The position numbers and the translations under genes are program-made. Of a stretch of DNA of 64,000 nucleotides, positions 54,405-64,000 are shown piece after piece. Position 1 is the stretch's first letter. Every line of letters starts with the position of its first letter. The notes below the pieces were generated by a model. The model was not told the origin of the DNA, searched no databases, and saw nothing but the letters and a program-made list of their open reading frames with translations. The stretch spans positions 64,160 to 128,159 of the forward strand of contig FJUW01000078.1 of assembly GCA_900074885.1 (NCBI GenBank), in the 5' to 3' direction. Source of the stretch: Rhynchosporium graminicola (taxonomy: Eukaryota > Ascomycota > Leotiomycetes > Helotiales > Ploettnerulaceae).

Positions 54405-54949
54405 CAGTGTGCGAAATGGTTAAATTAAATTAAATTAATTAGAATTAGATTAAATTAAATTAAGTATGAAAATCCGAAATCTAATTCTAATTAATTTAAT
54501 TATTTGAAAATTAATTAACTCCTATGAATTTCGCCTAGTACTAATCAAGATTAGATTTTCGCTTAAGGTTCTATATCAAGCCTAGTCGCCTTCGCTACCT
54601 AAATAAAGACAGTAAGTATTCTAGAAGTAGTAATAACTAGAGCCTATAACTAGAAATCAGGTCTCTATTAGTAATACTAGCTTAAGAACTATAGATTATT
54701 AATTATATAATCTAGAAAGTACTAGAAAGTACTAGGGCTTGATTTATAATCGAAGAATTCTAGGAAATTCTAGGAAATTCTATCAATTTCTAATTATTAT
54801 AAATCAACGAATCTATTAGTAATAAGCTTAGAAATCGAAACCTAATTAGATTCTTCTAGAAACTATATAATTTCTATATAAGGAACCTTTCCTCGCTTCG
54901 CAGAATCGGAATATCTTCTTTAGATCATCGATTATATCTGTGACGGTTA
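54405..54949 (+). mobile_element. hAT element 2, 5' end only
   Basis: Starts with the same 12-bp terminal repeat (CAGTGTGCGAAA) as element 1. The next 500 bp follow element 1's left end in order: subterminal repeats, then TATTAGTAATACTAGCTTA, AGAAAGTACTAG, AAATCAACGAA and ATTCTTCTAGAA. Element 1's TTAGA repeats appear as TTAAA, a G-to-A change. Similarity ends near ATCATCGATTATATC, where an LTR retrotransposon begins. No right terminal repeat is found in the window, so the other half is off-window or lost. Confidence 0.8.
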
Positions 54950-56885
54950 TGGCATATAACTAGCATGGACTTAGTGCGACTAGTAAGTACTCCCAATCGA
55001 GTATACTAAGCGAGATTACCGAGAGCTCCGCAGAGCCCCTTTTATATATACCTTCTCTCCTCTCTTCTACTTCTTAGCTCTTTAGTTATAGATTCTTAAG
55101 TGATTCTTACTACTTCATATTCATAGTAATATAAGGTCTTATTACTAAGGTAGTTTTAAGACCTTTCTAGAGCAAGCGTTATATTATCTATTACTCTTTT
55201 ACTTACGTCTAGGAAGATAGTAAATATCTACTTATATTATACCTCTATACCTAGAGCCACTAAACGCAGAAGACTATACTATATAGAGAAGGCCTATACT
55301 AAGTATAAACTTGAAGAATAGCACCTAAACAGAAGTAACTTAAGTCCGATAAATCGACAACTAGTTCTCTAACTCCCTCTACTTCTACCTCCTATTCTTC
55401 GGCGACTCGTAATACTCGCTATAATCCACCTCTCTCTATAATAGAAAGTGCTCGCGATAACGCCTTATCCGAGTTAAGCTCTCTAACTCCTACTATAATT
55501 AACGAACTCACTGAGTTACTAAACCTCCCTGATAATACCCTTATAGTAATAGTAACTATAAGTAACTTATAGACAGATCGTACTTACTAGCTATAAGAGG
55601 CAGAAAGAAGGCTCGCAGAGGAAATACAATTAAAGAAGGATATAGCAGATTAATTACGATAATTATAGATTAAACTACATGAGGTACGCTAAACGATAGC
55701 TACTCGCACTACTAAATCTGTGTCTTTCGATGATCCTTAGTCGCTAACTCCTCCTCTATTATTAATTAAAGAAAACTCTCGTAGAGAATACTCTATAAGT
55801 AGAATTTCTTCTATATCTTACGTAACTCGTATTAAGAAGATTCCGAACCTTCTAAATAGATTCTCTAATAGAATCGACTACTCTCTAAAACTCTAGGAAG
55901 TATAGATACGTAACGCCCTCCGGCGCTACTCTAGTTACTTCTTTAACGAAGATCACTATAAAGATTAGTTACTTAATTAAACAGAAGGAATAGCTAGAAA
56001 TTATTTAGAACTCTCGTTCCTAGAACTAGAATATAATAAGGAAAGTAATATAATCGATTCACTTAATATAATCACTTAACTCGTCTCCTTCTTATTAAAC
56101 CTATATGATTAGTAAACTATAAGAGCTAGCTATTTAGCGCTAAAGATAGAGTATAAATAGACCTTTTAGATATTCTACTAGGAATTCCATACGCTTACTT
56201 ATAAAGCTAGTATAAATAATTAATCGACTCTGAAAATAGACTTATAGGAGAAGCTACTTTCACGGCTTCGGAAACAGCTCTTCTAATAGTACAGAATATT
56301 AAGAACACTAGAAGAATACATTAAAGCTATATAAGCTAAAGATTAAGGTTAATTTATTAAGAAAACTTACTATACTGAACTATTAATTAAGAGTAATATA
56401 ACTCGCGATCGCTCTATAAGAACCTCTTAATAATATAACGAAAGCTCCTCTTCTTCTAACCCTCTAAAGACTCGTACTGAATTTAGTCTGAAAGACTTAT
56501 TTACTATTACTACTAATATACTCCCTTAGGAAAATAGTTCCTTATACTAATACTCTGCACGAAACGATATACCTCGTATATAATCGCCTTCTAACGCTAC
56601 CTGTTACTTTACTCCTAATTAATTATTAATTCGTTCAAATACCCTCTAACGTATTAATAAAATTAATACTAGAGATAAGATTAATAGCGAATCGTTAAGT
56701 AATAACTAAGTAGTATTTCAAGATACTAACGAGACTCTAAAACCGCTAGTAAAAGACTACGCCTAAGGAAAGACTCCTTCTTAAGTAATATATAAGATAT
56801 ACGATATCTTAATCTTATAAAGCTTCTTAGTAGTTAATCGTTCACTACACGTGCTACTCTTACTAAGAATAGACTTTCATACAAG

Positions 56886-57200
56886 TTACCTGCACTTCTC
56901 GATTCTGGAGCTAATAGATATTATTTTATTAATTATTCTCTTCTTAAATCTCTTTTCTTCTTTCTAAAACCTTCGATTCACCCTCTACTAAACGCAATTC
57001 CTATTAAAGGTTTCAATAGTATTAATAGTAGTATAATTAGTTATTATATAATACTTAACTTAATAGTAGATCGCCGCGTCTAAGTATTTACCCTCTTTCT
57101 TATTACTACTCTCGGAAACTATAGTATTATACTCGGAAGGACTTAGCTTTCGGAATATTAAGTACTCTTAGATACCTCTAAATAATAGATTATTTAGCTA
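56886..57200 (+). pseudogene. Gypsy aspartic protease remnant
   Basis: LLDSGAN is the retroviral-type aspartic protease active site. About 75 codons later comes the flap/C-terminal region ITTLGNYSIILGRT. Interrupted by stops. Confidence 0.8.
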
Positions 57201-58239
57201 CTAGATACTCCTCTTAATAACGTTTATAGCTCTCCGATCGAAATCAAGGACTTACGTAAATACCGTATTTACTAGCGCTATTAATACGACGCTAACGAAC
57301 GAAACAAACGTCTAGATTAGTTCTAGGAAGCGTATAATATATAGCGAAGCGCAGCTAACTCTTTTATTAATATCTAAGCTATTATTAACTCTCTATCTAT
57401 TATTAAATACCTGCTACTAAACGCTAGATATATTTTAAGGGAGATTTCTAGCTATAAGAATATCTAAAACTCTCCCTTAGAGAGTATTCTATAGATAACG
57501 AACCCTCCGCTATTATTACTACTTGAGGAGAACTATTTCCTTAGCGTTTCTATTACTTCCTATAGATACGCTGAGCCTAAGTCTTTATTATCTAAAGAAT
57601 AAGAAAAGAGTAATAGAGATAAGTCTTTATACGCTAGAAAAGCTACTAATATACGCCCGAAGTATATACGATTTAGTAATATGACTACTTATATCCCGCG
57701 TGAATCTCTAATTTAGACCTAAATAGAAGTCTCTACGTTAAAAACTTATATAAGATTACGCCTATATAATTCATATAATAGATTAATAGTTAAAACTACT
57801 TATAAGACTATATTACGAATCAATAGAAGCTAATCTAAGTACTAATATAGCTACTACGCTACTATAGAAGCGCTAATAGCGATAAAGATCACCTTATCTC
57901 GTGCTCCTGCCTCTCTAAGAGCCTCTTATACTAGAGATCTATATAATTAGCGGCTTAGCTTTTTATCTCTTATATAAACGCTAGAAGTCTTCTAACGATA
58001 AGATCTTCTCTATTACTCTCTACGAGGTAGATAAGCTTCTTAACGATCGAATCGCAGATCAGTAATATAATACTACTATCGTATCTTTAACTATCGATCT
58101 TATAGAACGCTATAAAACCGCCTAGTAATTTACTATTAGCTTAAATAAATTAGATTCAGAACTATAGATTCCTCACGAGTATAGCTAGTAGATATACGTC
58201 TTCTCTAAGGAAGCTAGTAACGTTCTCCCTTCTTATTAT

Positions 58240-58746
58240 TCATATGATCACTGAATTAATCTTAAGAAAGAGGCCGAAAAGAGCCTTAAATACTCCTTCT
58301 TATATAAGATATTAGCTAAAGAACTCTAAGTTATAAAAGCGTATATTACTAATAACTTAGCTAAAGGTTTTATTAAACCTTCTTAAGTACTATACGTAGT
58401 ACTTATACTATTCGTTAAGAAAGCGAATAGAAGTCTCTGTTTCTATATTAACTTTCGTACTTTAAATAACCTTATACGAAAAGACTAATATCCCTTTCTA
58501 TCAATCGACGAGACGCTAGCTAGAATCTCTAATACTAAGATCTTCACTAAACTAGATATTCGCTAAGTATTCCACCGAATTCGGATAGATCTAGCCTCTA
58601 AAGAGTATACGACCTTTCGGACCTGTTATAGAGTATATAAGTATAAAGTACTCCCTTTTGAATTAACTAATAGCCCTGCGATATATTAATAGTATATAAA
58701 TAATATCTTATTCGACTATTTAGACGATTTTATCGAGAGGTTACGT
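58240..58746 (+). pseudogene. Gypsy reverse transcriptase remnant
   Basis: RT fingers and palm motifs in order, with stops where Gln/Arg are expected (KLDIR-stop-VFHRIR, where Gln is usual). Truncated by the copia insertion just before the region that would hold the second half of the palm. Confidence 0.85.
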
Positions 58747-58910
58747 TGATCTTCAGAGTAAGGCATAGAGTAGTTGAATGATATTAGTTGCATTGCAGTA
58801 CTAATTCCTATAGAGAGTCGACAGAAGATATTATCTAGGAATATCCGCACGGACTATGCACGTGACTACAGTCACCTGATTCATGCTAAGACTTATATCC
58901 TCGCAATACA
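58747..58910 (-). repeat. 3' LTR of the copia element (164 bp)
   Basis: On the minus strand it starts TGTATTGCGAGG and ends CTGAAGATCA (5'-TG...CA-3'), directly after the polypurine tract. Its left border abuts the gypsy RT remnant. Confidence 0.75.
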
Positions 58911-58918
58911 CCCCTCTG
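58911..58918 (-). other. Copia polypurine tract
   Basis: CAGAGGGG on the minus strand, directly adjacent to the LTR start TG. It serves as primer for plus-strand synthesis in LTR elements. Confidence 0.65.
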
Positions 58919-59099
58919 TAGAGATACCACAAAATCAGTAACTTCTACAGGTACGAGTAATCTAATTTCTTTTGTAATTAGTCAATTATACTATCGTACG
59001 TATAGTAATACCCCTGGAGACTAGCACTATGCCTCGATATCACGTGAATCTAGATAAACTATAGGTTCTGTAATTCCTTTAAGATATATCAGCTTTCTA

Positions 59100-60600
59100 A
59101 TTGATATCTACACCTCTTATTCTAGGTGTAAAACAGTTATATTCAGTATTACTATAAAGGCTTTAAGGTCTTATAAGCTAAGTAGTTTAGTGAAACCGTC
59201 TACCGCGTTCTCTTTTGAGGGTATATACTAAGGGTCTAAATAACCTCTAGCGACCTCCTAGCGAAAGTAGTAGAATTTGATATCGATATGCTTAGTACGC
59301 TAGTGTAATTCAGGGTTCTCTGATAGAGATAAAGCTCCCTGATTATCGTACTACATCTCTACACTCCTAGAGTCTGGCTTATTATAGCCTAGCTCCTTTA
59401 GTACTTAGCGTATCTATGATACTTCTCTAGCAAAAGCGCATATAGCTATATACTCTGCTTCCGTAGAGGCAAGAGCTATAGTAGTCTATCGCTTTGAAAT
59501 AGCTAAGAAAACACCTCCTGCAAGGAAGAAATACACTCCGGTATACGATACTCTATCGATTCGGTTACTAGCTTAATCAGAGTCGCAGAAACCTCTTAAT
59601 TTCATCTTCTCTCTATCGGTAACATCTCCTCCGTAAGTCGTAGCGTAGTACTTCGTACCTTATAGGTACGCAAGTACTCTCTTAGCGCTCGTAAGGTATT
59701 AAGGTAATAGATTTATCAGAAATTATAATAGTATAAAGCAGTAGTATAGTATATCCCAGCGAGTATAAGCTAGGTACTATAAACTACCGTAAAGCTATTG
59801 ATATAGCTTGATTTCTTATAGAGTAGCTACTCCCTTAAATTTAACTATAGAAACCTCTGAACTAGTAGCAAAGGGCGTATTAGCGCTCTTATAGTTAGTT
59901 ATTCCAAATCGATCTAATATCTTATCGATATACGTATCTTAGTAAAGAGAAATCGTCTTCTTCTCTCTATCACGTATAATTCTGACGCTAAGGAAGTATT
60001 TAGCTAGTCTAGCTAGTAGAGTATCGAATATAGTGAGAATCTTCTTCTTAAGCTCTTTAAGAGCTATTCTAGCTTTTAAGATAACTAGAAAATCGTCGAT
60101 ATAAGTAATAATAATTATTCTAGTTTCTTAGTTAATATATATATAATTATCAGGCTATAAAAGTATAAAGTCGATAATACTGAACTCCTTACGTAGTATC
60201 TCTTGCTAGAGGCGTGGAGACTACTTCAGACTATATAGAGCCTTTAGCAAGAGCATATATTTATCGTCTATAAGTCTACGCCTAAATTATCTATAAAATA
60301 GCGGCAATTTAATATATATCTAGGTATCGGCTTCACTATATAAGAATACTATTACTATATTAAACTATTCGACTTCTAAGTCGTACTCCGCTGTAACTGC
60401 TAAGCCTATCTTCTGAGTAGAAGATTTATAGACTCCGGTATACGTCTAATCGTAATCGTGACTAAATAGTTACGTATAACCTTAGACTATAAATCTAACC
60501 TTATATTTATCGATTTTACTATCTATATCTCTCTTAGTCTTAAAAACTAGATGAGAACCTAGCACTCTGTACCCTTTTAGTATATCAGAGCGACTTATAG
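59100..60600 (-). pseudogene. Copia reverse transcriptase and RNase H remnant
   Basis: Contains the YIDD catalytic box (about 60090-60105) and the STEAEYIA RNase H signature (about 59440-59475), in the right order and distance for copia. Frame broken by stops. Confidence 0.85.
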
Positions 60601-61299
60601 TCTTCTAAGTCGACTTCTCTTAAGAGATCGATACTCCTTAATTATAGCCTTCTTCTATTCTAGCTAATCAGCTCTCTTTATAGCTTAATCTAAAGTAATC
60701 GGATTATCTAAGAATAGAGACTCTTCTTAAGCCGTATGAAAAGCGAGTCGATACTGACTAGTACTCTCTAGTACTTCTTCTAATAGAGAGATAGCATGGG
60801 AGTAGCTATTATTTAGTTCCGGGGTTGCCTCAGGCGTCGAAATTAGAGTCGGATTATTATAGCCAGAGCGTATAGCCCTAGGGACGTACTCCGGCATATA
60901 GTTCTTAGATCCAGGAGGCTTACTACGCTTCTTTTATATAGTAATTTGCTCCGGAATATCGACCTCTAGTGCTAGAACTTCATCTGTAACTATAGACTCA
61001 GTATCTTCCGTACTATCGATTTCGACTTCAGAATCCTCGTCTTAGCTTATAATACCTATATTAGGAGTAGTACCGGTAACTTCAGCGTCCTGATTTTAGC
61101 TCAAATTATAGATAGAATTACCCCTAGTTTAAAGTACTATTATAGCGTCTTCTTCGTGAGGTTCTATAACTAAACCGTCTCTATTAAACCGTAAATAAGA
61201 GGTACGAACTACCTTTCTATTAACTAAGTATCTATAGATATTATAACCTTCAAATCCTACTAGAATACCCTTTTCAGCTCTAGGAGCTACCTTATAGCT

Positions 61300-62215
61300 C
61301 TAGACTCTTTTTCTCCTTATTAATTAGTATGAAGATAAGATATCCTAATACACGGAGATACTTAACAGAGGGAGTATAGTTTACCCCTAGCTTAATATCG
61401 TCCTAGAAGTATTTAAAAGGAGTCTTCCCTTCTACTCTAGAAGTAGAAATAAGGTTAGCGATATATATATAAGCGAGTAGAATTTCCGGCTATATATAGT
61501 CAGGTATATTCTGATCTACTATAATTATACGTACCTTCTCGATAATCGTACGTATAGAGCGTTTAGCTCTTCTATCTTACTCTAGAGTATACGGAGTAGA
61601 CTCCTCTAGTAGTATTCTAAGGTAGTCGGCAAGCTCTTTTATCTAAGAGGGAGAGTACTCCTTGCTCCTATTATATCTCTATACCTTAATTTTGCAGTAA
61701 TACTATATTTCGGCCAACTTAATTAGCTTTTAATTAGCTAGGTATATATCCGACTTCTTAGCGTAAGTAAAGGCCTACTTTCCAGTCGAATAGGCGTATA
61801 AGAAGATAGAGGCGTAAGAGTAACTATTCAGACCCTTAGGTTTAAGGTATACTATATCTATATAGATTTCATCTATTGATCTAGTAGGTCGTGCACGTGC
61901 CGATACTTTATTAACCTTTCGAATAGGTCGGCCTTTCTCATATAGTACGTAAAAGCGAGTTCTACTAGTCTTAAGCTCTATAAACTTCATACTAGTAACT
62001 ATAGATTAAGTGCGTCGTATTATATCAAAGCTAGCGTAATACATATGTCTATGCTAAAGCTCTATATCGACTGTAGCTTGCTCTACTGCTGCAGGTAAGC
62101 TTAAACCCGGAAAGCTAGCGTACTCTGCGCCGAAGGTCATCTCTTCTTTAATAATGAATAGATTTTTATTAATTGTATAGATCTCCTTCTCCTTAGACGT
62201 ATAGAGAACAGTATA
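61300..62215 (-). pseudogene. Copia integrase remnant
   Basis: Includes the longest intact frame of the element (71 codons, 61775-61990 minus) with SARARPTRSIDEIYIDIVY and the preceding GAG-pre-integrase block. The first catalytic Asp lies in the YID motif. Interrupted downstream. Confidence 0.75.
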
Positions 62216-62489
62216 ACGACACAAGACTCAAGGCGGTATATAAGTAAGAATAAACGAGTAGGGAGGCTAAGAGCGATCTTATATAGTCTACTACAAAAGA
62301 AAAAAAAAGATAAAGAAGGAAGAAGAAGAGAGATAGAGTATAAAGCACCTTATACATATATACCGGTACTAGTCCGATACTATACCGGGTCGGATACTAG
62401 TTCTGCCGGGATACCTGTGAACTTAGGCCCTATTATCTATCCTTCTTCTTATATGATATTCAGGTAAGCTATTATTATATTACCCCCCC
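62216..62489 (-). repeat. Possible LTR or terminal region of another element
   Basis: The sequence changes abruptly at about 62215. On the minus strand this piece follows a run of nine G residues, starts with TAATATAATAATAGCTTACC and ends near TTGTGTCGTTATA, suggesting a polypurine/poly-G run followed by an LTR of about 270 bp. No second copy is visible in the window to confirm it. Confidence 0.35.
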
Positions 62490-64000
62490 CCTAAGAAGAG
62501 CTTAACCCTAAGCTCGGAAGGTTATAGTTTATACTGGAATTAGTCTTTATTATAACTATTTTCGTCGATATTCGCGTAATAAGCACTAGCTGCTCTTTAG
62601 TAGTAGTAAATTCTTTATTAAGTTCTGACTAGTTACGTCGCCGTAATAGTACTATATTAGTTATAGCTTCTAAATCGGGCGATAAGCGGTATTTACTTTA
62701 TCTATTTACAGTAGGAGTCGAGTTTAAGTAGGGCGTAGGGTATATAAAGGAAGGGGTTTATTAATATTAGAGCTTTTCTTTTTCAACTGCGATAAATACT
62801 TTAACTTATAAGTTTACTTTCCCTAGACTATAATATAGTTCCTAGAGTAGGTATCGTTACTAACTACTATAGTAGTCTACTATAATCTTATATATTAATC
62901 GATCTAATTAACTCTTTTCTTAATATAAGTAAGTTTCTTATCTTAGTATTAGGGATTTCACGGATCTATAACGCTAACTCCTATAGTACCTTTACTAGTT
63001 CCCGCTAGTGCTCTTTCGGTAGTATATCGTATATATTACCTGCGATATATTCGCGCTTTCCTTAAGATAAAGTATAATAATACTCCTATTCTAGAACTTC
63101 TATATTTATTTAATAAGCTTAACTCTAAGCTTTATAAGTATTATTCGGTATTAAAGAGTAGTTACGAGCTTATAAGTTACTTAAACCTGAATATAAGTAT
63201 ATATACTAACGTATTATAGTTACCCGATTACGTTAATATAGAGTATACTATTTTATCCGGGTTACTTTCTAGTAGCGAAGCTAAAGACGCGGAGCTAAAT
63301 TAGAGCAGTATTATAGCTACTTATAAGGCGATTAATCAGATTTATCGTCTTATAAAATCTACTACTCCTACTATTATATTAGAGATTACTACTATATAAT
63401 TAGTAGAGACTTAGGCTTTAAGGCGTTCTATAAAGAAAGTATTTAAAGAATTAGAGTTTATTAAAGTAATAAGTTAAGATCTTAAATCTTTAGATACTAA
63501 TACGATACTAATATAATATAAGATCTAGATCTTTTAATAATAGATTCGGCGAAATCTAAGTTAATAATATAAATAGTATTAAAGTAGATAAAAGAGTTAA
63601 ATAGTAATATACGGGAATTTATAAAGAAAATTATATTTAAAGCTACGATATCTAATACTAAAGGAAAGAGGAATTTACTTTTTAGTTTAGAGATAGCGTT
63701 AGATCTAGATACTCCCGGACTTTCTCTAAAGAAGAAACCTCGTAGGATTAGCTATTATACTTAGTCTACTACTAGAGTAGCGTTAATAAGTTTAAATAAG
63801 GAGTTAGATATAATAGTTCTAGTTCTAGATATTCTAGAATTACTAGAAGCTCTAGAGAACTTAAGAGAGAAAGCTAATAAAGTAGAAGTAATTAAAGAAG
63901 TAGAGTTTTAGATATAGCGTTATTATAGAGTATAATCAGGGGATTATCCCTAGTAATAAATTCTAATACTAGTAACTATAATAGCTTATTATCTTCTAAG
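62490..64000. mobile_element. Unclassified AT-rich repeat element, runs off the window
   Basis: Same AT-rich, stop-laden character as the transposons to the left. A TATAAA at about 62738 and a broken plus-strand frame (from about 62800) read, past many stops, as a charged leucine-rich protein (for example ATYKAINQIYRLIKST near 63320 and LELLEALENLREKANK near 63835). I recognise no transposase, RT or integrase motif. Probably another RIP-mutated element. Confidence 0.45.

Larger units (their letters stand above)
54950..58746 (+). mobile_element. Ty3/gypsy LTR retrotransposon, left part, RIP-mutated
   Basis: Begins TGTGACGGTTATGGCATATA inside hAT element 2, consistent with a 5' LTR of roughly 250 bp (right LTR border not resolved). 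Plus-strand remnants appear in gypsy order. A gag-like charged region lies at about 55380-56500. The aspartic protease LPALLDSGANRYYFIN lies at about 56886, with ITTLGNYSIILGRT downstream. Reverse transcriptase at about 58380-58740 shows LFVKKANRSLCFYINFRTLN, IFTKLDIR, FHRIRIDL and YKVLPFELTNSPA, then ends abruptly at DYLDDFIERL. Many TAA/TAG codons interrupt it. The element stops where a copia LTR starts at 58747. Confidence 0.85.
58747..62215 (-). mobile_element. Ty1/copia LTR retrotransposon on the minus strand, 5' truncated, RIP-mutated
   Basis: Read on the minus strand from high to low coordinates. A GAG-pre-integrase block (HRHMYYASFDII) lies near 62050. The integrase region (RARPTRSIDEIYID..YLKPKG) lies near 61880. 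Reverse transcriptase with YIDDFLVI lies near 60100. RNase H has CDSD, LAISKR, TTIALASTEAEYIAICAF at about 59440-59500, then DNQGALSLSENPELH, RTKHIDIKF and VDGFTKLL. A polypurine tract CAGAGGGG (58911-58918) and the 3' LTR follow. Gag and protease, and the 5' LTR, are not found: similarity stops near 62215. Many in-frame stops, mostly TAG/TAA in place of Trp/Gln. Confidence 0.88.

Overview
The window is nuclear DNA of a filamentous ascomycete (Pezizomycotina). The genes have short spliceosomal introns of about 44-140 bases with GTRNGT-type donors and CTAAC-like branch points. The protein families are typical fungal ones: a YAT-type amino acid permease, a Hbn1/Frm2-type nitroreductase, a mitochondrial phosphate carrier, and a multi-pass protein of the kind often labelled 'formylmethionine deformylase-like'. 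The right end is full of transposons broken by C-to-T and G-to-A stop codons, as left by repeat-induced point mutation (RIP). A leotiomycete is my guess; the sequence alone does not fix the class.

Layout. 1-4.9 kb: no gene resolved. 4.9-6.7 kb: dicarboxylic/general amino acid permease. 7.9-13.1 kb (minus): an uninterrupted 1749-codon coiled-coil gene. 13.6-13.8 kb: pentanucleotide repeats. 15.1-20.9 kb: a same-strand array of six small cysteine-rich genes, four intact and two decayed, each with its own TATAAA box. 21.0-22.4 kb (minus): relics resembling a HET-type C-terminus and a fungal AAA ATPase C-terminus. 24.3-25.4 kb: mitochondrial phosphate carrier. 27.1-27.6 kb (minus): a multi-exon gene for a small secreted cysteine-rich protein whose exons are too short to show up as open frames. 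30.7-31.5 kb (minus): nitroreductase. 34.3-36.5 kb: multi-pass membrane protein. 37.4-40.5 kb: a large decayed coiled-coil gene. 42.2-44.9 kb: an 873-residue coiled-coil, Ser/Thr-rich membrane protein embedded in tandem repeats (promoter, coding and 3' end). 48.7-49.1 kb: a small mitochondrial membrane protein.

From 49.8 kb the base composition changes sharply to AT-rich. A complete but mutated hAT transposon (49785-53336) has 12-bp terminal repeats and a perfect 8-bp target duplication. After a short gene-like island, an amidase gene is cut by the 5' end of a second hAT element of the same family. That hAT is interrupted by a Ty3/gypsy retrotransposon, which in turn is interrupted by a reverse-oriented Ty1/copia element. 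A further unclassified AT-rich element runs off the right edge. The right third is therefore a nested transposon block next to a gene-bearing region.

The two observations most worth following are the tandem MC...CxxC small-protein array and the five-exon secreted cysteine-rich gene at 27.1-27.6 kb. No homology search was possible; splice sites and products are read by eye.
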